A DNA stretch of 64,000 nucleotides from Natronorubrum tibetense GA33. Lineage in GTDB: Archaea; Halobacteriota; Halobacteria; Halobacteriales; Natrialbaceae. The notes beneath the pieces are model-generated. The model had not been told where the DNA came from. It saw only the letters and a program-made list of their open reading frames with translations, and searched no databases. This document shows, piece after piece, positions 26,497 through 34,479 of the stretch. Location: positions 2,717,527 to 2,781,526 of the forward strand of contig NZ_KB913017.1 of NCBI RefSeq assembly GCF_000383975.1. The letters run 5' to 3'. A program made the position numbers and the translations under genes. Numbering within the stretch: position 1 is the first letter of the stretch; every line of letters starts with the position of its first letter.

Positions 26497-27456
26497 ATGG
26501 ACTGTAACCGGTGTGACGAGGAGGCAATCATGCACGCCGCCTACTCCGGGGCACACCTCTGTACCGATCACTTTCGGGAGTCGGTCGAAAAGCGGGTTCG
26601 CCGACGGGTCCGACGGGACGACCTCGTTCCCCACGGTGTCACACCCGAGGACCCCCTGACGTGGGTAATCGGCCTCTCCGGGGGGAAAGACAGCGTTGTC
26701 CTCACCGAAATCCTCCACGAGACGTTCGCGGAGGACCCCCGAATCGAACTCGTCGGGCTGACGATCCACGAGGGGATCGAGGGTTACCGAGACAAGAGCC
26801 TCGAGGCCTGCGTCGAACTGACCGACGAGCTCGGCATCCACCACGAGGTCGTCAGCTACGAGGAGGAGTTCGGGGTTCGGATGGACGACGTCGTCGAGGA
26901 CGACCCCGAGAACATGGCCGCCTGCGCCTACTGTGGCGTCTTTCGTCGAGACCTGCTGTCGAACTACGCCGACGAACTCGAGGCAGACCTCCTGCTGACG
27001 GGCCACAACTTAGACGACGAGGCCCAGACGGCGATGATGAACTTCCTCGAGGGCGACGTCGAACAGATGGCGAAACACTTCGACGCCAGCCTCGGCCCCC
27101 TCTCCGAACGCGACGAGCAGGACGAGTTCGTCCCGCGGGCGAAGCCCCTGCGAGACGTCCCGGAAAAGGAAGTCGCCCTTTACGCACACGTCAACGACCT
27201 TCCGGCCCACATCACGGAGTGTCCCCACTCGAGCGAGGCCTATCGCGGCGAGATCCAGCAGTTGCTCTACGGGTTAGAGGAGAACCATCCCGGCACCCGC
27301 CACTCGATTCTCTCGGGCTACGAGGAGCTGGCCAACATCATGTCCGACGAGTTCAGCGGCGACGATGGGGCCAACCTGCAGGACTGTGCTGAGTGTGGCT
27401 CGACGACGACCCGCGAGGTCTGTCGGAAGTGCTCGCTGCTCGAGTCGCTCGTCTGA
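26497..27456 (+). CDS. ncsA: tRNA 2-thiolation enzyme NcsA (Ncs6/TtuA family)
   Basis: A 319-residue PP-loop adenylyltransferase that thiolates wobble U34 in tRNAs, using a ubiquitin-like SAMP as sulfur carrier in haloarchaea. Visible: an N-terminal Cys/His zinc site (CNRC...HLC), PP-loop SGGKDS near 65-70, CAYCGVFRR near 145 and a C-terminal CAEC...CRKC zinc pair. The gene lies near ftsZ2, as I recall in Haloferax. Confidence 0.9.
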   Translation: MDCNRCDEEAIMHAAYSGAHLCTDHFRESVEKRVRRRVRRDDLVPHGVTPEDPLTWVIGLSGGKDSVVLTEILHETFAEDPRIELVGLTIHEGIEGYRDKSLEACVELTDELGIHHEVVSYEEEFGVRMDDVVEDDPENMAACAYCGVFRRDLLSNYADELEADLLLTGHNLDDEAQTAMMNFLEGDVEQMAKHFDASLGPLSERDEQDEFVPRAKPLRDVPEKEVALYAHVNDLPAHITECPHSSEAYRGEIQQLLYGLEENHPGTRHSILSGYEELANIMSDEFSGDDGANLQDCAECGSTTTREVCRKCSLLESLV

Positions 27457-27479
27457 TCGGAGCTGCAACCCGGCGGCTG

Positions 27480-27908
27480 TCACAACGCAGCGTCGCAGTG
27501 TGTACACGTCGTTCGATCCGGATCGTTCGGTGCGCCGCAGTCGGCGCAGTTCTTCGGCCGGCCGGCAGTCCCGTCGGCCGTGTCGGCCTCGCGGTCGGAT
27601 TCCGTCGCGGACTCGAGCGGCGCACCACAGTTCGAACAGTGTCGAACCTTCCACTGGTCGTCCTCATGCTCGCCGCCGAAGGCGTCCGTATCGATCGCTT
27701 CGCCACAGTGCCGACAGTAGTTCGGGCCCTCGGAGCCGGAGTCAGAGCCGTCCCGCTGGGTCCGATTTCGGTACACCTGCACAGCACCGATCGCGAGCAA
27801 CGGTCCGAAACCGAACAGCCCGATCGGCCCCATCGCGAGGAGCACCACGATCAGGAGGTAGCCAGCGGCGAGGAGTCCGACGACCTGGAGGGCGGTACGG
27901 AGGGACAT
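27480..27908 (-). CDS. Zinc-ribbon membrane protein
   Basis: A 142-residue protein with two N-terminal hydrophobic helices (about 8-26 and 28-45) followed by three CxxC pairs (CRHC, CSNC) and CADC...CTHC. The final pairs form a typical zinc ribbon. The soluble part would lie in the cytoplasm. It may tether a nucleic-acid or protein-binding module to the membrane; no more specific function can be given. Confidence 0.75.
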   Translation of the reverse strand: MSLRTALQVVGLLAAGYLLIVVLLAMGPIGLFGFGPLLAIGAVQVYRNRTQRDGSDSGSEGPNYCRHCGEAIDTDAFGGEHEDDQWKVRHCSNCGAPLESATESDREADTADGTAGRPKNCADCGAPNDPDRTTCTHCDAAL

Positions 27909-28005
27909 ACTGTATGGTGTTTATTGAATATCATTAAACAGTTTCGACCGAACAGATTCCCGGCCATCGACTCCGCAACCGGCCGGTCGATGGCGCTGGC
28001 GGTCG

Positions 28006-28791
28006 CTACCCCGTCGAACCGTCCGCACCGAGATACTTCCGCGCCTGCTTGAGGTCCGCCGGCGTGTTGACGTTCAGGTGCCAGCCCTCGAAGTCGACGC
28101 CGACGTACCGGTTGCCGTCGGCGATCAGGTCCTCGAGTGCGTCCGCGAGTTCGTACTCTCCGGTGTCGCTCCGCTCGACCGTGTGACACGCCTCGAACAA
28201 CGTCCGGGCGTCGTGGGTCTGGACGCCACCGGCAATATACCCTGATTCGGGTTCGCTGGTCGAGGACTCGAGCGACCGAACCGTTCCGTCGTCGTCGAGC
28301 ACGCAGCGGGCCGTCGTCTCGGCCTCGTTTCTTGCGACGCGATCGAGCAAGAGCGTTCCGTCGACGTCGGGTTCGTGATGGCGGTCGACGAGCCGGGAGA
28401 GATCGCAGTCGTCGTCGAAGACGTTGTCGCCGTTGACGGTCAGTACGTCGGTGGGGAGGGCTCCGTCCTCGTCCTCTTCAATGGTATCCGGATCAAAGAC
28501 GCCGTAGCCCTCCTCGAACGCCGTACAAACCGCGTGGGCGAGTCCCTCCCGATCGTCTTGCACGGCATACCTGATCGGAACGCCATCGATCACGCTGCCG
28601 ACGGTGTCGATCACGTCGCCGGCCCGATAGCCGACGACGATGACGATTCCGTCGACCCCGGCGTCGACAACCGAGCGCAGCGTCCGAACGAGCAGCGGTT
28701 CGCCCGCGATCTCGAGGAGCGGTTTCGGCGTCCGGTCCGTATACGGGCGTAAACGGGTTCCTCGGCCGGCGGCGAAGACGAGTGCGTGCAT
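28006..28791 (-). CDS. Sugar-phosphate nucleotidyltransferase
   Basis: A 261-residue nucleotidyltransferase of the GlmU/RfbA type. The signature FAAGRGTRLRPYTDRTPKPL is at the N-terminus, with the metal-binding VNGDNVF in the middle. No C-terminal left-handed beta-helix is present, so it is a single-domain enzyme making an NDP-sugar. The start at 28791 (MHALVFAAG) fits the family. Sugar and nucleotide specificity cannot be read from sequence. Confidence 0.85.
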   Translation of the reverse strand: MHALVFAAGRGTRLRPYTDRTPKPLLEIAGEPLLVRTLRSVVDAGVDGIVIVVGYRAGDVIDTVGSVIDGVPIRYAVQDDREGLAHAVCTAFEEGYGVFDPDTIEEDEDGALPTDVLTVNGDNVFDDDCDLSRLVDRHHEPDVDGTLLLDRVARNEAETTARCVLDDDGTVRSLESSTSEPESGYIAGGVQTHDARTLFEACHTVERSDTGEYELADALEDLIADGNRYVGVDFEGWHLNVNTPADLKQARKYLGADGSTG

Positions 28792-28968
28792 CGGATGGTC
28801 GGCGGGATAGTACACGACACGGGGTGTTGTGACTATCGGACTCGAGTTCTCGTAGGATCCGTCGCGAACGGCAAAAACGGCGGTCGAACGGCACGCAGGT
28901 GGTGTGTCGAGTGGTGTGTCGCGTACCGCTCGTCTGCCGTGACTGCAGTGGTGTGTCAGTCGCGCCGA

Positions 28969-30144
28969 TTACCGGATGACGTCGACGCCGTTCTGTTTGT
29001 CGAGTTCCTCGCGGCCGCCGTCGCTGTGGGCGTTGAACTCGTTGTCGACGTTCTTGCTCGCGTCGAAGTCGGTGTTTTTGACGCCTTCGATGCTCTGTCG
29101 CGACTTGTCGGCCTGCTTCTGGGTCGTCGGACCGAGCACCTGTGCGCTCTGGACGCCGGTCATGATCGCCATGACGCGGACCTTGCCCTTGTAGTTCTCC
29201 TGGATCCGGGCGCCCCAGATCACGTTCGCCGAGGCCTCGAGGCGCTCGGTGATGTTGTCTGCGATTCCTTCGGCCTCTTTGAGGGTGAGGTCAGGACCGC
29301 CGGTGATGTGGACGAGGCCACCCGACGCGCCGCGGTAGTCGACGTCCAGCAGCGGGTGGTTCATCGCGTCCTTGACGACCTCGTCGGTCTTGTTCTTGTC
29401 CTGGGTCTCACCGACCAGCATGACAGCGACGCCGCCCTGGTTCATGATGGTGGACATGTCCGCGTAGTCCAGGTTGATCAACGAGGGTTGGGTGATGGTC
29501 TCCGAGATCCCTTTGACGGTTTCGGCGATGATCTGGTCCATCACCGAGAACGCCTTGCCGATTGGGAGGTTCGGGACGTAATCGAGCAGTCGGTTGTTGT
29601 CGAGGACGATGATCGAGTCGGCCTGGTCTCGCAGCTTCTCGAGACCCTCTTCGGCCTTGACCGTCCGGGCACGCTCGACGTTGAACGGCGTCGAGACCAT
29701 CCCGACGACGATCGCACCCTGCTCTTTGGCGATTTCGGAGACGACGGGGGCGGCACCGGTACCGGTTCCGCCACCCATGCCTGCGGTCACGAACACGAGG
29801 TCTGCATCCCCGAGGACCTCTTTGACCGTGCCCTGGGCCATCTCGGTCGCGCGTTCGCCCATCGAGGGATCGCCGCCAGCGCCGAGCCCGTTCGTGAGCG
29901 ACTTGCCGACGAGGATCTTCGTGTCGGCCTCGATCATCTTGAGGTGCTGTTTGTCCGTGTTGATCGCGACGGTGTCAGCCCCGTCGACGCCGATGTTGTA
30001 CAGCCGGTTGATGGTGTTGTTACCGGCACCGCCACAGCCGACGATGACGATCCGCGGATCGCCGAACTCGTCGTCGTCCATGTCTTCCATCTCCCGGGAC
30101 TCCTGTTCGGCGTTTTCGAGGGCGTCTTGTACGATGTCCTGCAT
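28969..30144 (-). CDS. ftsZ2: Cell division protein FtsZ2
   Basis: A 391-residue tubulin homologue. The nucleotide-binding GGGTGTG motif and the T7-loop NLDYADM are intact. The N-terminus [13 protein letters not shown] and the ncsA neighbourhood match what I recall for haloarchaeal FtsZ2, the constriction-driving paralogue, rather than FtsZ1. The C-terminal tail is acidic (about 360-391). It starts two bases after the small RHH gene, so the two are cotranscribed; the motif-rich region at 30345-30514 is their probable promoter. Confidence 0.95.
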   Translation of the reverse strand: MQDIVQDALENAEQESREMEDMDDDEFGDPRIVIVGCGGAGNNTINRLYNIGVDGADTVAINTDKQHLKMIEADTKILVGKSLTNGLGAGGDPSMGERATEMAQGTVKEVLGDADLVFVTAGMGGGTGTGAAPVVSEIAKEQGAIVVGMVSTPFNVERARTVKAEEGLEKLRDQADSIIVLDNNRLLDYVPNLPIGKAFSVMDQIIAETVKGISETITQPSLINLDYADMSTIMNQGGVAVMLVGETQDKNKTDEVVKDAMNHPLLDVDYRGASGGLVHITGGPDLTLKEAEGIADNITERLEASANVIWGARIQENYKGKVRVMAIMTGVQSAQVLGPTTQKQADKSRQSIEGVKNTDFDASKNVDNEFNAHSDGGREELDKQNGVDVIR

Positions 30145-30146
30145 CG

Positions 30147-30326
30147 TTACACCTTGGCCCAGTTTCGTTTGCCGGTCTGTTCGCTCGGTGCGTCCTGTTG
30201 TTCGTTGATCATCTCTCGGACGGCCGACCGGATCGCCTCGCTCCGGTTCGGGAACTCGCCCGAGTCGACCAACTGCTCTACCTCGTCGATCTGCTGCTTC
30301 GGAATTCGCAGTGTCACACGCTCCAT
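30147..30326 (-). CDS. Ribbon-helix-helix (CopG-like) protein upstream of ftsZ2
   Basis: A 59-residue RHH protein: strand [12 protein letters not shown], helix [12 protein letters not shown], then [15 protein letters not shown], the standard fold that dimerises and binds DNA through the strands. Stop at 30147, two bases before ftsZ2, so it is the first gene of the ftsZ2 operon. It is a natural candidate for autoregulation through the repeated GTAAGAC motifs in front of it, which is inference. Confidence 0.85.
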   Translation of the reverse strand: MERVTLRIPKQQIDEVEQLVDSGEFPNRSEAIRSAVREMINEQQDAPSEQTGKRNWAKV

Positions 30327-30344
30327 AGTTGTATTCCCTTTGGG

Positions 30345-30514
30345 GTAAGACGGCGCGCGCCCCTGTCAGACGCGGCGTGTCTTACACGGAGTTGCCCGAC
30401 ATCGGGCGTTTTTCGGCGTTTGCCGACCGTTGTAAGACGACCGTCTTACGCGAATAAGTGAAATACTGGCATAGACAATAAAGCTTTCGTCGGACACGAC
30501 TTTCTGTGTCTTAC
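30345..30514. promoter_or_regulatory. Cluster of five GTAAGAC/GTCTTAC motifs before RHH-ftsZ2
   Basis: The 7-mer occurs at 30345-30351, 30379-30385, 30432-30438, 30443-30449 and 30508-30514, alternating orientation. The central two form a perfect palindrome with a 4-base spacer (GTAAGACGACCGTCTTAC); two others sit in the context GTGTCTTACACGG. The copy at 30345 overlaps the expected TATA position for the RHH-ftsZ2 operon. An operator array is the simplest reading. Confidence 0.6.
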
Positions 30515-30522
30515 ACGGGTCG

Positions 30523-31185
30523 TTATGTATGACTGTCTTGGCCGAGGACGTCTGCGGCCGGCGTTCGACGCCCACAGCCCGGACAGAACGCCCAGTCCGA
30601 CCGAATTTCGTCGCCGCAGTCACAGAACAGTCGTCGCGAGGTCTTCTCGCCGCAGTTCGGACAGTAAACGTGGTCGTCGTCGACGTGTTCTCCACACTGG
30701 TCGCAGTGACTAGTCGGATCGTCCTCGAGCGACTGCGGCTCGTCGGCGTCCTCACGAGCGGGCCGTTTGGCCCCGTCGCCGTGAACGGCGTGGCCGTCTC
30801 CGCGCGCGTGTGCATCAGTCTGGACCCGCTGGTCGTCTCGAGCCGACCGCTCCGGAATCGGGCGGTCGTCCTCGAGTGAGACACTGATCGTGACGTCGCC
30901 CGTATTTCGTCCGCGCGTACGGGACTCCCGCAGTCGGCTCTCGTCGAGTCCGTACTCGTGGAGCCGATCCGCGAGCAGTTCGTCGACACGCGTTCGGATC
31001 AGGTCGTCGATGGCACCGGTTGACTCCGGCTCACCAATCGACGCACGCCCCGCACCTCGGTCGGCCCCCGTGGAGCCGTCGAGGTACGCTCGCAGCGCCT
31101 CACGCATCGCTTCGCTCTTCGATACGTCGAGGCGCTCGAGTTGCTCGACGAGGTCATCGTCGGCGCGGAACGTGATCTTGCTCAT
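30523..31185 (-). CDS. RHH protein with C-terminal double zinc ribbon
   Basis: A 220-residue protein. Residues 1-40 are a ribbon-helix-helix domain (MSKITFRADDDLVEQLERLD, then KSEAMREALRAYL). A long acidic, disordered linker (about 40-160) leads to two zinc-ribbon units: CDQC...CPNC and CDCG...CPGC. It lies directly upstream of the ftsZ2 operon on the same strand, separated by the motif array. I infer a DNA-binding regulator. Confidence 0.8.
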   Translation of the reverse strand: MSKITFRADDDLVEQLERLDVSKSEAMREALRAYLDGSTGADRGAGRASIGEPESTGAIDDLIRTRVDELLADRLHEYGLDESRLRESRTRGRNTGDVTISVSLEDDRPIPERSARDDQRVQTDAHARGDGHAVHGDGAKRPAREDADEPQSLEDDPTSHCDQCGEHVDDDHVYCPNCGEKTSRRLFCDCGDEIRSDWAFCPGCGRRTPAADVLGQDSHT

Positions 31186-31314
31186 GTCCGAGATATACGT
31201 GGTATTGTAACTCTATCCATATCAATCATTCTACCGTATGCCAGCCGTCACACGCCTCCCGTCGCCGAGAATAACAACCCTTATGTTATCCAGAGCGGCT
31301 ACGTTGAAATGCGA

Positions 31315-31388
31315 CCGCCCTTAGCTCAGACTGGTAGAGCAGTCGACTGTAGATCGACTTGCCCCCCGTTCAAATCGGGGAGGGCGGA
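31315..31388 (+). tRNA. tRNA-Tyr (GTA anticodon)
   Basis: A 74-base cloverleaf: acceptor arms CCGCCCT and AGGGCGG with discriminator A, D-loop AGACTGGTAGA, anticodon stem GTCGA/TCGAC around CTGTAGA (anticodon GTA) and T arm CCCCG-TTCAAAT-CGGGG. No intron and no encoded CCA. A TATA-like TTATGTTA lies about 30 bases upstream. Confidence 0.95.
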
Positions 31389-31505
31389 TTTCTCCTGCGA
31401 ACGACGTGAGCAGTGAGAAACCTATCCTGAGCCGATTTGAACACGGAAGTCGCAGCCGCCGAGCGAAGCGAGGCGGATCGTCTTCCAACTGTTCAAATCG
31501 GGGAG
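31370..31505 (+). repeat. 15 bp direct repeat of the tRNA-Tyr T arm
   Basis: GTTCAAATCGGGGAG from the tRNA T arm (31370-31384) recurs at 31491-31505; a related inverted segment (CCGATTTGAACACGG) lies between them near 31433. This looks like the remains of one or more tRNA-targeted integration events or an att site; no integrase gene is present. Confidence 0.5.
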
Positions 31506-31603
31506 AAACAGCGTTCGAGCGGCCGTTCAAACGAAAGAGTTCTCGAGCCCCACTGCTGTGAGACACTCGTCTTACAGACCGATCTGCCGACTCGCCCGCC
31601 GGA

Positions 31604-31804
31604 TCACTCGTCAGTTACGTCGTCCTTGAGGCCGAGAGCCGAGACCGACTTGTCGACGGGCGTAAACTCCAGGCTCCCGCACTGACAGCCGTCGCGTCTG
31701 CCGATGGGGCGGAAATCGTCCTCGGCGATCTCGAGAGCGGCATAGAGGGCACCGCATTCCTTACACATGGCGATACTCCGTCGGTTCTCGTCGCCGTCTG
31801 CCAT
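31604..31804 (-). CDS. Small zinc-ribbon protein
   Basis: A 66-residue protein with a MCKECGAL knuckle near 13-19 and a second CQCG knuckle near 40-44, enough for one zinc ribbon. The C-terminus is acidic. Small rubredoxin-like zinc proteins are common in haloarchaea; the role is unknown. It is convergent with the tRNA region. Confidence 0.6.
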   Translation of the reverse strand: MADGDENRRSIAMCKECGALYAALEIAEDDFRPIGRRDGCQCGSLEFTPVDKSVSALGLKDDVTDE

Positions 31805-31976
31805 AGCGTGGTGTCGAGTATCGAGAGATCACTCAAGAGTGTACTCGGAGGATGCAGGCGACAACACTCCTGTTACGAGTAGTGTGACAACACCCCGATG
31901 ATGTCTCACGTGGGTGTGTTCGAACACAGGCGATCGCTGGCCGGCCGCTTTTCCGTCGGCCGCAGATACCACCGGT

Positions 31977-32363
31977 ATGAGCAACGAGGGTCCGAGCCGC
32001 GACCGCGCACAGGATCGCGCCGAACAGCGCAAGTCCGAGCGGGCCGACGAGACCGAGTCGATCCTCGACGATGTCGAACGCCACCTCGGCGACCTCGAGT
32101 ATCCCACCACGAGCGAGGAGATCGCCGCGGAGTACGGAAACGAACCGATCGACATGCCCAACGAGACGGAGTCGCTGGGGAGCGTCTTCGATCGGCTGGC
32201 GGGCGAGCAGTACGACACTCCCGAGGAACTCCGGGAGGCAGTCTACGGCGAGATCACCGGCCAGGCGGGGAGTCCGAACGAGGCCAACACCGAGCGAGAT
32301 CTCACCGGTCTGGACGAGGAGAGTACGGGATCGATCGGCGAGAGCGGCGGCGACTCGCTCTGA
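31977..32363 (+). CDS. Haloarchaeal DUF5789-like protein
   Basis: A 128-residue, strongly acidic protein. After a charged disordered N-terminus (about 1-30) comes a small domain (HLGDLEYPTTSEEIAAEYG then LGSVFDRLAGEQYDTPEELREAVYG) that matches the DUF5789 pattern as I remember it. The function is unknown. A palindromic element begins ten bases after its stop codon. Confidence 0.7.
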   Translation: MSNEGPSRDRAQDRAEQRKSERADETESILDDVERHLGDLEYPTTSEEIAAEYGNEPIDMPNETESLGSVFDRLAGEQYDTPEELREAVYGEITGQAGSPNEANTERDLTGLDEESTGSIGESGGDSL

Positions 32364-32372
32364 GCCGGTGAG

Positions 32373-32458
32373 CTATAGTAGCCACTGCAAGTCATTGCAT
32401 ACCTGATCGCCAGACGGTTCGGCGATCAGTATGTAAATCGTTGCAGTTGTTACTATAC
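32373..32458. repeat. 86 bp near-perfect palindrome, copy B of a dispersed element
   Basis: Left arm 32373-32411 and right arm 32421-32458 pair around a 9-base loop. The outer ends read CTATAGTAGCCACTGCAA and, on the other strand, GTATAGTAACAACTGCAA; the inner ends are CTGATCGCC and GGCGATCAG. Copy A is at 6463-6546. It lies between two genes of the same direction, 50 bases before the aIF2-beta TATA box, so it might affect that promoter or end the upstream transcript. Confidence 0.75.
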
Positions 32459-32536
32459 AGGGTCTCGAGCGACGCCACGCCCGCCCCCGATCGTGATAGC
32501 AGAACCGATTTACGTCAGCGTCGTCTGTTCTCGAGT

Positions 32537-33148
32537 ATGGATTACGAAGCGAGTCTCGACCGAGCGATGGACGATGTTCCGGACATCGGCGGCGACGAGG
32601 AACGACTGCAGATTCCGGACGCCGAGGCCCAGAAAGACGGCGCATTTACGCGCTTTACGAACCTCGGAGAGATCGCCGACGTGCTCTCGCGCGAGGACGA
32701 ACACCTGCACCGATTCATCCAGCGAGAGATGGGGACCAGCGGTAAGTTCGAGGAGGGCCGCGGCCGGTACAACGGGACGTTCTCCGAGCAGGACTTCGAT
32801 GTCGCCGTCGAGGCCTACATCGACGAGTACGTGCTCTGTTCGGAGTGTGGCCTGCCGGACACCCGTCTCGTCCGCGAGGATCGGACGCCGATGTTGCGCT
32901 GTGACGCCTGTGGTGCGTTCCGTCCCGTCACCAAGCGCTCGACGAGCAGCCAACAACAGCAGCAGGCCGACGCCGTCGAGGAGGGCAAGACCTACACCGT
33001 CGAGATCACCGGCACCGGCCGCAAGGGCGACGGTGTCGCCGAGAAAGGCAAGTACACCATCTTCGTCCCCGGCGCCGAGGAGGGCGACGTCGTCGAAATC
33101 TACATCAAGAACATCTCCGGCAACCTCGCGTTCTCTCGTCTCGCCTGA
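32537..33148 (+). CDS. Translation initiation factor aIF2 subunit beta
   Basis: A 203-residue protein. The N-terminal alpha-beta domain (about 1-100) is followed by the aIF2-beta zinc ribbon CSECG...CDACG near 108-134 and a C-terminal TRAM domain (GKTYTVEITGTGRKGDGV to NISGNLAFSRLA) joined by a Gln-rich linker. It helps to carry initiator tRNA to the ribosome as part of aIF2. A TATA-like GATTTACG lies about 27 bases before the ATG. The TRAM fusion is common in haloarchaea. Confidence 0.92.
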   Translation: MDYEASLDRAMDDVPDIGGDEERLQIPDAEAQKDGAFTRFTNLGEIADVLSREDEHLHRFIQREMGTSGKFEEGRGRYNGTFSEQDFDVAVEAYIDEYVLCSECGLPDTRLVREDRTPMLRCDACGAFRPVTKRSTSSQQQQQADAVEEGKTYTVEITGTGRKGDGVAEKGKYTIFVPGAEEGDVVEIYIKNISGNLAFSRLA

Positions 33149-33773
33149 TCGATCGGACGAGTCGGTTTCGATCGGTTACGCCGACGGATTTTCTGGGGTT
33201 CGCTCGTTTCCTGAGCGGCGGCTTCCGTCTGGAGGAGCTGTACGACTTTTTCATGCCCGATTCGGTATCGCTCGATTACGTCGCGTTCCCCGAGCTCCGA
33301 AAGGAGTCGGCTGGTCGTCCTCGACGATCAGCCGTACTCGTCGGTGAACCGGCACTGTTTGACCCGGCCACCGTGTTCGGTTACCACCGCGCGAACGCAC
33401 GCTGCAGGCAAGAGGCGGTACTCGAGGATCTCACCGCGGCTCGTGGGTCCCGTCTCGGGATCGATGACGCTGCCCGATGTCGATCGATCCGTCGCTCGGT
33501 GACGTGTGCCGGGCGTCGATTCGCCGTCAACGGTCCGTTCGGTGTGCGCTCCGCTCTCGGTTGCGGGGTCCAACGATCCGATCGCCTCGAGTCCGCGCCG
33601 AACGAGATGACGGAGTCTGTCGACCAGGATGAAGGGTGGTCGTCGATGGCCCACGGTGGCTGAACGAGGCCATTGAGGATTGACAGAGATATTCACAGCA
33701 CCATCCAATAGCGATGGCAGGCGGCACACGGTGGATCGCGAAATTAAAGAGAGCTTGTGCTAGTCACACGTAC
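33149..33773. other. Intergenic gap with no convincing gene
   Basis: Two long frames overlap here (plus 33253-33663, minus 33328-33729), but both are Arg-rich and lack the acidic composition of real genes nearby; neither has a clear promoter or family motif. It may hold a degraded gene. An AT-rich element (AAATTAAAG, 33741-33749) belongs to the HAD gene. Confidence 0.4.
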
Positions 33774-34412
33774 GTGGGAGTATCGTTCGACCTCTTCGGG
33801 ACGCTCGTGACCGCCGACAGACCGACCGACCCGGCCGCAGCCGTCGCGACCGAACTCGAGAAGCGAGATGTCGATGTGCCGGACGACTGGGCTGACGCCT
33901 ACGCCGAGCCACACGTCGACGCGCCCGAGGGTGCGGAGGTGCCGTTGCCCGCTCACGTCTCGCACGCGCTCGCGAGCCGCGGGGTCAGCTACGAGCACAA
34001 CGCGGTTCGACGGGCGATCGTTGCCGCGTTCGATCCCGACGTCGAGACCAGAACCGGTGCCAGAGGGGCCGTCGACGCCGCCAGCGAGCGAGGTCCCGTC
34101 GCGATCTGCTCGAACTGCAGCGTCCCGGAACTGGTCGGTCGGACGCTCGTCCGATCCGCGTTTGACCGCGACGAGTTCGACGCCATCGTGACGAGCGTCG
34201 GCTGTGGCTGGCGCAAACCCGCCGCCGAAATCTTCGAACTCACCGCCGCCGAGCTCGATGTCGACCCCGACCAACTCGTCCACGTCGGCGACGATTCTCG
34301 GACCGACGGCGGAATCGAGGCAGTCGGCGGGACCGCGCTGTTGCTCGAGGAACATCCACTCGAGACGATCCCCTCGAAGCTGGCGGTGCCCTCGGAGTCA
34401 GAGGAGTCATGA
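33774..34412 (+). CDS. HAD-family hydrolase of the cobalamin operon
   Basis: A 212-residue HAD phosphatase: motif I DLFGTLV, motif II SNCS, motif III Lys (WRKPA) and motif IV HVGDD. The GTG at 33774 is preferred because it puts the HAD motif near the N-terminus and lies about 30 bases after an AT-rich TATA-like element; the frame extends upstream to an ATG at 33714. As first gene of the cobalamin cluster it may dephosphorylate a corrinoid or ribazole intermediate, an inference from position. Confidence 0.78.
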   Translation: MGVSFDLFGTLVTADRPTDPAAAVATELEKRDVDVPDDWADAYAEPHVDAPEGAEVPLPAHVSHALASRGVSYEHNAVRRAIVAAFDPDVETRTGARGAVDAASERGPVAICSNCSVPELVGRTLVRSAFDRDEFDAIVTSVGCGWRKPAAEIFELTAAELDVDPDQLVHVGDDSRTDGGIEAVGGTALLLEEHPLETIPSKLAVPSESEES

Positions 34413-34479
34413 CCGCGCGACTGGACGGGGACGGTGTGAGCGGAGCGCGCCACCTCGCCGAGCCCCGGGAGGGACGACC

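Noticed and set aside
28786-30348. 520-codon open frame on the plus strand over ftsZ2
   Set aside because: It is antisense to a certain FtsZ2 with intact motifs; the composition (Val, Arg, Leu and His rich) is that of a high-GC mirror frame.
33253-33729. Overlapping candidate genes on both strands before the cobalamin operon
   Set aside because: Neither has acidic haloarchaeal composition, a recognisable motif or a well-spaced promoter; listed as a gap.
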